DNA of 8,950 nt from Candidatus Brocadiia bacterium (GTDB lineage Bacteria > Planctomycetota > MHYJ01 > WSZJ01), in NCBI GenBank assembly GCA_013360825.1, contig JABWAY010000164.1, positions 1 through 8,950 of the forward strand. The letters run 5' to 3'. The notes beneath the pieces were generated by a model. That model saw nothing but the letters and a program-made list of their open reading frames with translations. It was not told the origin of the DNA and ran no database searches. Both the position numbers and the translations under genes were made by a program. Positions 1 through 6,716 of the stretch are shown here, piece by piece (position 1 is the first letter of the stretch; each line of letters opens with the position of its first letter).

Positions 1-1
1 C

Positions 2-2830
2 GCCGCCGCGCTGGCCCTCGCCCTCGCCTCCTCCCCCGCCCTCGCCGAGGACCGCCCGCTCCCGTCCGACCCCGCCGTCGCCACCGGCCGTCTCGACAAC
101 GGCCTCGCCTGGATCGTCCGCCGCCACTCCGTCCCGCCGGGCCGCGCCAACCTCTGGCTCCACATCCACACCGGCTCGCTCAACGAAACCGACCGCCAGC
201 ACGGAATCGCCCACTACCTCGAGCACATGGCCTTCAACGGCTCCGAGAACTTCAAGCCCGGCTCCGTCGTCCTCTTCTTCCAGTCCCTCGGCATGCAGTT
301 CGGCCGCGACCAGAACGCCTTCACCAACCTGGAACAGACGACCTACCAGCTCTCCCTCCCCGAGGCGGACGCCGCGGCGATCGGGAAAGGGATGCTGTTC
401 TTCTCGGACGTCCTCTTCCGCCTGACGCTCGCGCCGCGCGAGATCGAGGCGGAGCGGCAGATCATCCAGGAGGAGCGCCGGCGCGGCCTGTCGGGGCGGC
501 AGCGCGCCGGGGACCTGGTCCGCGAGCGCACGGCCCCCGGGACGCTTCTGGCCCGGCGGAACGTGATCGGGACGGAGGAGACGATCAACGGCGTGGTGGA
601 AGCGGACTTCAAGGACTACTACGGCCGCTGGTACACCGCTTCGAACGCGACGCTGATGGTGGTGTCGGACGCGGAGACGGCGGAGGTGGTGAAGGCGATC
701 GAGGCGGCGTTCGGTGGGGCGCCGAAGAAGGCGCGCCCGGCGCCGCAGGCGGTGGGGGTGACGGCGTACGAGCGGAGTTTTGCGATCGTGGCCTCCGACC
801 CGGAGGTGACCACGGAGAGTCTCCGCATCTTCCGGATCGAGCCCGCGCGCCCGCCGACGACGACCGTGGCGCTGTACCGGGACGATCTCGTCGCGCGGCT
901 CGGGGAGTCCGCGCTGAACCGGCGGTTCGAGGAGAAGATCGCGCGCGGGGGGACGAGTTACGTCGCCGCGGACGTTTCGGCCGGGAACGACGCCACGACG
1001 CTGTATGCCGCCGAGCTGTCCGGGCGGGCGGCGCCGGGGAAGTGGAAAGGGGCGCTGCAGGAGCTGGCGCTCGAACTCCAGCGGGCGCGGGCGTTCGGGT
1101 TCACGGCGCGCGAGCTCGAGACGGTGAAGAAGCAGCTCGTGTCCGGGGCGGAGCGCGCGGTCGAGACGGAGTCCACGGCGACCAACGCGTCCCTCCTGGG
1201 CCGCATGAACGCCGCCGTCACCTCGGGGGACACGCTCCTGTCCCCCGCGCAGCGGCTGGCCCTGCTGCGGGAACTCCTGCCGGCGATCACGCCGGAGGAG
1301 GTCTCCGCCCGGTTCGCGCGGGAGTTCGATCCGAAGGCGGTGGCGATCGCGGCGGTGCTTCCCGCCGGCGACGCCGTTCCGAGCGAGGCGCAACTGCTGG
1401 AGATCGGGACCGCGGCGCTCGCGGTCAAGCCGGAGCGCGAGAAGGAGGAGGTCCGCGCGACGAAACTCCTCGAGGCGCTCCCGGAGCCGGGAGAGGTCCG
1501 GGAGTCCGTCGAGCACACCGCGAGCCGCGTCTGGTCGGCCTGGCTCGGCAACAACACGCGCGTCCACTACCGGTTCATGGACGAGCGCAGGAGCCAGGTC
1601 ACGGTTTCGATCACGCTGATCGGCGGCGACCTCCACGAGTCCGCCGACAACCGCGGGATCACCCAGGCCGCCCAGGTCGCCTGGTCCCGGCCCGCCACGA
1701 AGGGGCTGACCTCCACCGACATCCGCGAGCTGATGACCGGGGTCAAGGTCACCGTGCAGGCCGGGGGCGGGGGCGGCGGGGGACGGGGGCGCCGCGGCGG
1801 CGGCGGCTCGACCCCGGGGGCGCTGACGCTCACGATCTCGGGCAGTCCGGACGACCTCGAAACGGGGTTCCAGCTCGCCTGGCTCCTCCTCACGCAGCCC
1901 CGCATCGAGGAATCGGCGTTCTCGCAGTTCCAGGCCTCCACGAAGCAGTCCCTCGAGGAGTCGCTGAAGAACCCCGCCGCGCTCGGCGCCCGGATCGCGT
2001 CTTCCCTCCCGTTCCCGGACGACGAGCCGCGCACGAAGCCGGTCACGGCGGCGCAGATCGACCGGCTGACGCTCGCGGCGGCCCAGGCCTGGCTGGACAG
2101 ACTCCTGCTCGAGTCCCCGATCGAGGTCGCCATCGTCGGCGACCTGCCGAAGGACCGCGCCTTCGGGCTCGCCGCGCGCTACCTCGGGTCGCTCCCCGCC
2201 CGCCCGAGGGTGAGCCCGGAAACCTGGCTCTCCCTCCGCACGCTGAAACGCCCCGCCGGCCCGCGCACCTCCAGTCAGACACTCGAGACCCCGACGAAGC
2301 AGGCCTTCGTCCTCTCCGGCTTCTACGGCCCCGACCAGTCCCGGCGCGACGACGCCCGCGCCCTCACCCTCGCCGCCCGCATCCTCTCCACGCGCATGAC
2401 CACCGAGATCCGCGAACAGAAACAGCTCGTCTACAGCATCGGCGCCGCTTCCCGCCCCGCCACCACCTGGCCCGGGTTCGGGATCTTCTCCGCCGCCGCC
2501 CCCACCGAGCCGTCCAAGGCGCAGGCGCTCGTCGAGACCCTGGCCGCGATGTACGCGGCCTTCGCCGCCTCCGGTCCCACGGAGGCCGAACTCGACGTCG
2601 CCCGGAAACAGTTCGCGAACCTCCTCGACGAACAGCTCAGGGATCCCGCCGCCTGGTCCGCCGCCCTCGACCTCCTCACCTGGCAGGGCCGCTCCCTCGA
2701 CGACATCGTCAACGACCCCGCCGCCTTCCAGGCCGTCACCGCGAAAACCGTCAAGGACACCTTCGCACGATATGCCGATCCCAGGAACGCGATCGTCGTG
2801 GTCGTGACCCCTGCTGCGGAAGGGAAGTAA
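2..2830 (+). CDS. M16 family zinc metalloprotease, PqqL-like, 5' end outside window
   Basis: Frame 2 is open from the left edge to the TAA at 2828-2830, giving 942 residues. The first ATG in the window (227) is internal, because the zinc motif lies just before it. The visible N-terminus is an Ala/Leu-rich stretch ending in SPALA before ED. This looks like the end of a signal peptide, so the enzyme is probably exported and only a few codons are missing. The inverted zinc motif HYLEH is at residues 71-75, with likely third-ligand glutamates at 157/158 (in QEERRR). The R...Y pair typical of the C-terminal M16 half is at R804/Y811 (REQKQLVYSIG). Length and two-half layout (about 30-460 and 505-930) fit pitrilysin/PqqL-type single-chain peptidases, which degrade peptides in a closed chamber. 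A Gly/Arg-rich insert lies at about 587-602. Family is certain; substrate is unknown. The separate symbol pqqL is not justified without synteny. Confidence 0.95.
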   Translation, partial: AAALALALASSPALAEDRPLPSDPAVATGRLDNGLAWIVRRHSVPPGRANLWLHIHTGSLNETDRQHGIAHYLEHMAFNGSENFKPGSVVLFFQSLGMQFGRDQNAFTNLEQTTYQLSLPEADAAAIGKGMLFFSDVLFRLTLAPREIEAERQIIQEERRRGLSGRQRAGDLVRERTAPGTLLARRNVIGTEETINGVVEADFKDYYGRWYTASNATLMVVSDAETAEVVKAIEAAFGGAPKKARPAPQAVGVTAYERSFAIVASDPEVTTESLRIFRIEPARPPTTTVALYRDDLVARLGESALNRRFEEKIARGGTSYVAADVSAGNDATTLYAAELSGRAAPGKWKGALQELALELQRARAFGFTARELETVKKQLVSGAERAVETESTATNASLLGRMNAAVTSGDTLLSPAQRLALLRELLPAITPEEVSARFAREFDPKAVAIAAVLPAGDAVPSEAQLLEIGTAALAVKPEREKEEVRATKLLEALPEPGEVRESVEHTASRVWSAWLGNNTRVHYRFMDERRSQVTVSITLIGGDLHESADNRGITQAAQVAWSRPATKGLTSTDIRELMTGVKVTVQAGGGGGGGRGRRGGGGSTPGALTLTISGSPDDLETGFQLAWLLLTQPRIEESAFSQFQASTKQSLEESLKNPAALGARIASSLPFPDDEPRTKPVTAAQIDRLTLAAAQAWLDRLLLESPIEVAIVGDLPKDRAFGLAARYLGSLPARPRVSPETWLSLRTLKRPAGPRTSSQTLETPTKQAFVLSGFYGPDQSRRDDARALTLAARILSTRMTTEIREQKQLVYSIGAASRPATTWPGFGIFSAAAPTEPSKAQALVETLAAMYAAFAASGPTEAELDVARKQFANLLDEQLRDPAAWSAALDLLTWQGRSLDDIVNDPAAFQAVTAKTVKDTFARYADPRNAIVVVVTPAAEGK
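1763..1789 (+). other. G-quadruplex-forming motif inside the M16 protease gene
   Basis: Four runs of exactly five Gs (1763-1767, 1769-1773, 1778-1782, 1785-1789) are separated by 1, 4 and 2 bases on the coding strand. This satisfies the standard G4 pattern with unusually long tracts, so both DNA and mRNA could fold. It encodes the Gly-rich loop GGGGGGGRGRRGGGG of the protease. The pattern is seen directly; folding or a regulatory effect is inference. Confidence 0.75.
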
Positions 2831-2856
2831 GCGGGGCGGGCCATCCCCCCTCGGAA

Positions 2857-2876
2857 TCTCCCGGTGACCCGGGAGA
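2857..2876 (+). terminator. Hairpin downstream of the protease gene, possible terminator
   Basis: A perfect 8-bp stem, TCTCCCGG paired with CCGGGAGA, closes a TGAC loop 26 bases after the protease stop codon. There is no T-tract after it, so it is not a canonical intrinsic terminator. It could slow transcription or protect the mRNA 3' end. Confidence 0.4.
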
Positions 2877-2950
2877 TGGACACGGTGTGTCTGGAGGTGC
2901 TGATTTCAGACTCACCCATCGCGTCGCCCCGGCAGCCCGCGCCGCCCGTG

Positions 2951-2971
2951 CGCGCCGGCTGACCCGGCGCG
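2951..2971. repeat. GC-rich inverted repeat upstream of the VF530 gene
   Basis: CGCGCCGG pairs with CCGGCGCG (8 bp) around a CTGAC loop. It ends 15 bases before the VF530 ribosome binding site. It could be a leader hairpin or an operator. Background GC content makes chance occurrence plausible. Confidence 0.35.
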
Positions 2972-2986
2972 GACTTCACCTCGATC

Positions 2987-2991
2987 AAGGA
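2987..2991 (+). promoter_or_regulatory. Ribosome binding site of the VF530 gene
   Basis: AAGGA lies 6 bases before the ATG at 2998. This fixes the start that gives the family-typical N-terminus MSDEQPNNPLHG. Confidence 0.75.
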
Positions 2992-2997
2992 TGCGCC

Positions 2998-3222
2998 ATG
3001 TCGGACGAGCAGCCGAACAACCCCCTTCACGGCATCACGCTCGAGCAGATGCTGATGGCGCTGGTCGAGCGGTACGGCTGGGCCGACCTCGGGCGGCGGA
3101 TCCGCATCAACTGCTTCGCGCTCAATCCGAGCGTCCACTCGAGCCTGAAGTTTCTCCGGCGGACCGCCTGGGCTCGCGCGAAGGTGGAGGAACTTTACGT
3201 GGAGACGTGGCACCGGGGGTGA
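2998..3222 (+). CDS. VF530 (DUF2132) family small DNA-binding protein
   Basis: This complete 74-residue protein is recognisable along its whole length as VF530/DUF2132. It has the family signature NNPLHGITLE near the N-terminus, then ERYGWADLGRRI, and SSLKFLRRTAWARAKVE near the C-terminus. The family is named after a Vibrio fischeri protein whose fold is a small helical bundle annotated as DNA-binding; its biological role is not established. The length is normal and no residues look missing. The gene has its own ribosome binding site and lies 167 bases after the protease stop on the same strand. Hairpins before and after it suggest a separate transcript rather than tight coupling. No clear -35/-10 promoter is visible upstream. 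It is probably cytosolic and nucleoid- or nucleic-acid-associated (inference from family). Confidence 0.93.
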   Translation: MSDEQPNNPLHGITLEQMLMALVERYGWADLGRRIRINCFALNPSVHSSLKFLRRTAWARAKVEELYVETWHRG

Positions 3223-3227
3223 GACGT

Positions 3228-3263
3228 CCCGGCCGGCCCCGGACTGCCCCGCGGACGGCCGGG
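3228..3263 (+). terminator. Inverted repeat right after the VF530 stop codon
   Basis: CCCGGCCG (3228-3235) pairs with CGGCCGGG (3256-3263) over a 20-base GC-rich loop, starting 6 bases after the VF530 TGA. It is placed like a transcript end but has no T-run. The function is inference. Confidence 0.35.
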
Positions 3264-3342
3264 GGACCGGCGTCCGCCGCGTCCGACTCCCCGATCTTCC
3301 CCGCCTCCGCCGGCAGACCCGCCAGGTCCCCCGTCGTCGTCG

Positions 3343-3438
3343 CCGCGCCCGGTCCCCCGGCAGCTGGAGCTGGCAGGCCGCCTCGCGGAGGAGGGCGCGG
3401 CGGAAGAGATACGCGGTTCCGGCGTTCACGGCGACATC
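3343..3438 (-). pseudogene. Decayed fragment paralogous to the start of the TPR/STAND-like gene
   Basis: On the minus strand this stretch reads DVAVNAGTAYLFRRALLREA, then ACQLQLPGDRAR. It matches the N-terminus of the TPR protein at 8098 (TAYLFRHALLRDAALQLHLP and on). Over the 25 codons 3417-3343 I count 19 identical amino acids and 56 of 75 identical bases. Of the 19 base differences, 13 are at third codon positions, so both copies once evolved as protein. The match continues 5' through a 9-base deletion to an Asp codon (3438-3436) and stops at an in-frame TGA (3441-3439). After the last Arg the reading becomes a run of Arg codons and all similarity ends. It is therefore a relic of a lost gene, with no TPR repeats remaining. 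The motif is the F-RHAL-DAA winged-helix element that follows the ATPase in STAND-type proteins (family knowledge). Confidence 0.7.
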
Positions 3439-3527
3439 TCAGGCGGCGGGAGGAATTCCGGCGCAGGTTGGCCGGGGCGGTGTGCGGGCCGGCGGACTCG
3501 CGTGCAGGTCCGCCTCCGGCACATGGA

Positions 3528-3617
3528 GGGAAGCCCTCACGTGCGGGGCGACCAGGGGCAGATGTCTGGGCGGATGCACCCGGCAGCGGGGAACCCCTCA
3601 CGTGCGGGGCGACCAGG
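3528..3617 (+). CRISPR. Two-repeat type I-E-like CRISPR mini-array without cas genes
   Basis: Two 29-base repeats (3528-3556 and 3589-3617) differ at one base (G at 3533, C at 3594) and flank a 32-base unique segment (3557-3588). The period is therefore 61, the standard type I-E geometry. Each repeat contains CCCTCACGTGCGGGG. In the second copy the CCCC...GGGG arms occupy the same positions as the stem of the well-known Escherichia coli I-E repeat, within a 16-base hairpin region. One T-C mismatch interrupts the stem. Identity ends exactly at the repeat boundaries on both sides. No third repeat is found at the expected positions on either side, no leader is visible, and no cas gene is in the window. 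It could be the remnant of a longer array, an orphan array served by cas genes elsewhere, or a chance two-copy repeat. The strand given is that in which the repeat matches the conventional I-E orientation. Confidence 0.65.
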
Positions 3618-3682
3618 CACGGGTCGAGACGCGGGCCGGAACGCCCCCAGCCCGCGCGCCTCGGACAGGCGAAGCGTCCGGC

Positions 3683-6574
3683 TCAGCGCCGGTCGAGGAC
3701 CTCGCGGACCTTTGCGGACAGCGTGGCCGAGGTGAACGGTTTCTCCAGCACGTTGACCTTGGGGTCAAGAAAGCCATCCTGGACGATGGAGTGTGCCGAA
3801 TACCCTGACATGAAGAGAACGCGGAGGCCCGGTCGAACGGCCATGAGCCGATCCGCGAGTTCGACTCCACCGAGGCCCGGCATGACCACATCGGACAGGA
3901 GGAGGTCCAGCGGCCCCTCGTGGGCGGTCGCCAGGTCGATCGCCGCCATCCCGTCGGGAGCGGCCAGGACCTGGTATCCCAGGCGGGAAAGGATCGTCCG
4001 CGCAATCGACCGCACCTGCGGCTCGTCCTCGACCAGCAGGATCGTCTCTCCTCCCCGGGCGGCGGGTGGATCCTGCGTGGCGATCGGGGCCTCGCCGGGG
4101 ATTTCCGACGACAGCGGAAGATAGATGCGGAAGGTGGTTCCCTGGCCGGGTTCGCTGTACACGGATATATGTCCGCCGGTCTGCTTCACGATCCCGTAAG
4201 ACGTCGACAGCCCGAGGCCGGTGCCCTTCCCCGGTTCCTTGGTCGTGAAGAACGGCTCGAAGATCCGGGGGAGAATCTCTGCCGGGATTCCGTGCCCGTT
4301 GTCCGTCATCGCGAGCGTCGCATAGACGCCGGCTTTCAGACCGCCGGCAGCCTCCGCGTACGGCGCGTCGAGCACAGCGGACGCCGTTTCGATCGTCAGG
4401 TTGCCACCGGCGCTCATGGCATCCCTCGCGTTCACCGCCAGGTTTGCGATGACCTGCTCCAGCTGGCCCCTGTCCGCGTTGACCCAGAGCGGATCCTTCG
4501 CCAGATGGGTCTTCAGGCGGATGTCCTCCCCGATCAGTCGTGCCAGCAGCCTGTCCATGGTCTGCACCACAAGGTTGAGATCGACGGGCTCGAGCCGGAG
4601 AACCTGCTTGCGGCTGTACGCGAGCAGTTGCTGTGTCAGCGTGGCCGCGCGCTGCCCCGCCCGACGCACCTCTTCAATGTCCTGCGAAGCCGAGTGCCCG
4701 CTGCCGATCTTGTCGATCGCGGTTTCCGCGTACCCGAGGATCGCCGTCAACAGGTTGTTGAAGTCGTGGGCGACGCCTCCGGCGAGCCGACCGACCGCCT
4801 CCATCTTCTGGGCCTGCCGGAGCTGATCCTCCAGCCTCTCCGCGGCCTGCTTCCTGGAAACCAGGTTTCCGACCCGCGCCGACAGCTCCTCGGCAGAAAA
4901 GGGTTTCGTCAGCCAGTCCTGGGCCCCCTCCTGAAGGAGCCGAATTCGGAGGTCGTCATCCGCCCTCGCGGTCAGGAACACCACGGGGACATGGTTCAGC
5001 TGGGGGAGCCGGCGGACGGCAAGGACCAGGTCCTCTCCGCTCATTTCCGGCAGCATCAGATCGGTCAGGATGAGATCCGGCAGAAGCTCCTTCGCCCGCT
5101 TCAGCCCTTCTTTCCCGTTCGTGCATTCCTCCGTCCGGAATCCGCCGGCCAGGGATTCGCAGATGTATCGCCGCATGTCCGCGTTGTCCTCGACCACGAG
5201 GACCAGGGGGCTTGAGGGGGGCGGCGAGGTTGGAGAGGGCGGTCGCGCCGGCTCGGGGAAGACGCGCCGCTCCTCTGAAATGTGCGGCGGGGGGCTCGGG
5301 GCGGGGCCGGACCCGATGGTCGTCCCGGCGGGTGCGCGCAATGGGAGCGTCACGACGAAGAGGGCGCCGCCCTCGGGCGCGTCCGCAATTTCGATCGCCC
5401 CCCGATGAAGCTCCAGGAACTCCTTCGCGATCGCCAGCCCGAGCCCTGTTCCGCCGAGACTCCGGTTGGGGTCGCTCCCCGCCTGCACGAATCGCTCGAA
5501 CACGGCCTTTCGAAATTCGGGAGGAATGCCGGGCCCGCTGTCGGCGACTTCGACTGTCGCCGCGTCCGTTTCCCCGCTGCCTGCCCGAAGGGTGATGCGG
5601 ACGCGTCCACCGACCGGCGTGAATTTGAACGCGTTGGACAGGAGGTTGATCAGAACCCGGTCGATCTTCAGCGGATCGGCCTCCACCTCGACCGGCGACG
5701 CCGCTTCCACCGTCAGCACATCCCCACGGTCCGAAGCGAAGGACTGGAAGTGCGAGGCCGTCTGGCGGACCAGACGTGCCAGGTCGAACCGGGCGTACTC
5801 CACGCCCATCTTCCCCGCTTCCAGTTTCGCCACGTCCAGCAGGTCGTTGACGTGCCTCTGCAGCAGCCGCGCGTTCCGGAGAATCGTCTCTGCGTCGTGA
5901 CGGCGTGCGGGGGTGACGGCGTCGTCCCGCAGAAGGTTTTCGGCCGGCCCCAGGATCAGGGTCAGCGGTGTCCGCAACTCGTGGCTGACATTCGCGAAAA
6001 ACCGGGTCTTGACCCGGTCCATGGTTCTCAGCTTCTCGTTCAGCGCGGCCAGCTCCTGGCCCCGCTGGACCACCTCCCGCTCCATCTGCGCCGCGCGATC
6101 ACGAAACTCCCCGGCGAGGCGCCGGCTGGCCTTCCCCTCATCCCGCAGTTTCACGAACTCCGTCACGTCCTCCACGCGGTGAATCAGGTAGCGCAGGCGT
6201 CCGTCCGCCCCGAGGACCGGCGAGTTCAGCGGGCTCCACCAGCGCTCCTCCCAGCCGCCTCCTTCCGAATCCGGACGCCGGATGTCGTACTTCTGAACCG
6301 CCATTGTGTCGGGTTGGAGCGACGTCTTCACCCGCTCCAGCGAGGCGCGCAGGGTCGACACGCCCGCTGTCGAAGGGTCGGCGGGGTTGTCGGGGAACAC
6401 GTCGAAGATGCCTCTTCCGAGGATCTGCTCCCGCGCGGTCATGGTGGCGCGCAGGTAGGCGTCGCTGACGGCGAGGATGTTCAGGTCCGGATCCAGGACG
6501 AGGTACAGCCCCGGCGCCGACTCGAAGAGCGATCGGAAGTCCGGATCCGGGCGTTTCACCTGAGTGTCTGCCAC
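3683..6574 (-). CDS. Cytoplasmic double hybrid histidine kinase (PAS, kinase, receiver, kinase, receiver)
   Basis: The product is 963 residues. A GTG at 6574 is chosen as start because GGAGGAGA lies 6 bases upstream; the same frame runs further 5' to 6664 but that part is Arg-rich and unlike coding. Order: a PAS domain at about 11-140; a short coiled coil (140-190); kinase core 1 with phospho-His H198 (SHELRTPL), N-box around N310/N314, DSGPGIP at D345 and GGTGLGLAI at about 374; a Pro/Ser-rich linker (414-456); receiver 1 with acidic pair 462-463, phospho-Asp D505 and K557; kinase core 2 of NtrB-like type with H603 (AHDFNNLL), N715, DNGHGIP at D758 and GKGTGLGLS at about 782; receiver 2 with E849/D850, D895 and K945. 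All catalytic residues are present in both halves. There is no signal peptide or membrane helix, so it senses a cytosolic cue, ligand unknown. There is no HPt or DNA-binding output; phosphate must pass to proteins encoded elsewhere. It lies 126 bases downstream of the TPR gene. Confidence 0.95.
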   Translation of the reverse strand: MADTQVKRPDPDFRSLFESAPGLYLVLDPDLNILAVSDAYLRATMTAREQILGRGIFDVFPDNPADPSTAGVSTLRASLERVKTSLQPDTMAVQKYDIRRPDSEGGGWEERWWSPLNSPVLGADGRLRYLIHRVEDVTEFVKLRDEGKASRRLAGEFRDRAAQMEREVVQRGQELAALNEKLRTMDRVKTRFFANVSHELRTPLTLILGPAENLLRDDAVTPARRHDAETILRNARLLQRHVNDLLDVAKLEAGKMGVEYARFDLARLVRQTASHFQSFASDRGDVLTVEAASPVEVEADPLKIDRVLINLLSNAFKFTPVGGRVRITLRAGSGETDAATVEVADSGPGIPPEFRKAVFERFVQAGSDPNRSLGGTGLGLAIAKEFLELHRGAIEIADAPEGGALFVVTLPLRAPAGTTIGSGPAPSPPPHISEERRVFPEPARPPSPTSPPPSSPLVLVVEDNADMRRYICESLAGGFRTEECTNGKEGLKRAKELLPDLILTDLMLPEMSGEDLVLAVRRLPQLNHVPVVFLTARADDDLRIRLLQEGAQDWLTKPFSAEELSARVGNLVSRKQAAERLEDQLRQAQKMEAVGRLAGGVAHDFNNLLTAILGYAETAIDKIGSGHSASQDIEEVRRAGQRAATLTQQLLAYSRKQVLRLEPVDLNLVVQTMDRLLARLIGEDIRLKTHLAKDPLWVNADRGQLEQVIANLAVNARDAMSAGGNLTIETASAVLDAPYAEAAGGLKAGVYATLAMTDNGHGIPAEILPRIFEPFFTTKEPGKGTGLGLSTSYGIVKQTGGHISVYSEPGQGTTFRIYLPLSSEIPGEAPIATQDPPAARGGETILLVEDEPQVRSIARTILSRLGYQVLAAPDGMAAIDLATAHEGPLDLLLSDVVMPGLGGVELADRLMAVRPGLRVLFMSGYSAHSIVQDGFLDPKVNVLEKPFTSATLSAKVREVLDRR

Positions 6575-6580
6575 ATGGAC

Positions 6581-6588
6581 TCTCCTCC
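6581..6588 (-). promoter_or_regulatory. Ribosome binding site that fixes the GTG start of the histidine kinase
   Basis: GGAGGAGA on the minus strand ends 6 bases before GTG (6574-6572). An ATG two bases upstream (6576-6574) overlaps the GTG as ATGTG, but in another frame. It would encode only six residues before TGA, so the GTG is the real start. The short frame could in principle compete for ribosomes. Confidence 0.75.
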
Positions 6589-6693
6589 AGCGCTGGAAGT
6601 GCGTCGGGCGAAAGCTGTGCGGTCCAAGCCCCCCTCGGGAATGCACCCGGATCCTAACCCGCACAGAAGGAGGGGCGGCACTGATTTCTCAGG

Positions 6694-6716
6694 CGCGCCG
6701 CTACTCGAACGGCGCG
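6694..6716 (-). repeat. Inverted repeat across the TPR gene stop codon
   Basis: CGCGCCG (6694-6700) pairs with CGGCGCG (6710-6716) around a 9-base loop that contains the TAG stop (6703-6701) of the TPR gene. There is no T-tract. It may weakly separate the TPR transcript from the kinase gene. No convincing promoter boxes are visible in the 126-base interval 6575-6700. Confidence 0.3.

Larger units (their letters stand above)
3223..3682. other. 460-base gap between convergent gene sets
   Basis: No intact gene is supported here. The overlapping open frames are Arg/Pro/Gly-rich by-products of GC content. The gap holds a hairpin just after the VF530 stop, a decayed antisense gene fragment (3343-3438) and a two-repeat CRISPR-like unit (3528-3617). 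Nothing recognisable is seen in 3264-3342, 3439-3527 or 3618-3682. In particular there is no AT-rich leader next to the CRISPR repeats. Confidence 0.7.

Noticed and set aside
227..229. ATG at 227 as the start of the protease
   Set aside because: The catalytic HYLEH motif and the end of a signal peptide lie upstream in the same open frame, so the true start is left of the window.
1042..3222. A 726-codon plus-strand open frame ending at the VF530 stop
   Set aside because: Only its last 74 codons are real (VF530). The rest is Arg/Gly/Pro-rich out-of-frame reading of the M16 gene.
2431..3429. A 332-codon minus-strand open frame
   Set aside because: Only its first ~30 codons match anything (the TPR-gene relic). 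The remainder is antisense to VF530 and the protease and has Arg-rich shadow composition.
3467..3495. Possible CRISPR repeat one period upstream, where GTGCGGG recurs
   Set aside because: The shared word is two bases off the 61-base phase and the first half of the repeat is absent.
3650..3678. Possible third CRISPR repeat one period downstream
   Set aside because: Only about 10 of 29 bases agree, near chance for this base composition.
3482..3735. Small plus-strand frames over the CRISPR-like repeats, reading peptides such as PHVRGDQ
   Set aside because: The repeated peptide is a translation of the repeat DNA, a known artefact of CRISPR arrays. No ribosome binding site or conserved protein is apparent.
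3920..5215. A 431-codon plus-strand open frame antisense to the kinase
   Set aside because: The kinase on the other strand has full domain conservation. This frame shows no domain and arises from GC-rich codon structure.
6575..6700. Sigma-54-like or sigma-70-like promoter before the kinase (TTGGAC near 6620, TTAGGAT near 6655)
   Set aside because: The GG-to-GC spacing is wrong for sigma-54, and no -35/-10 pair with acceptable spacing is present.
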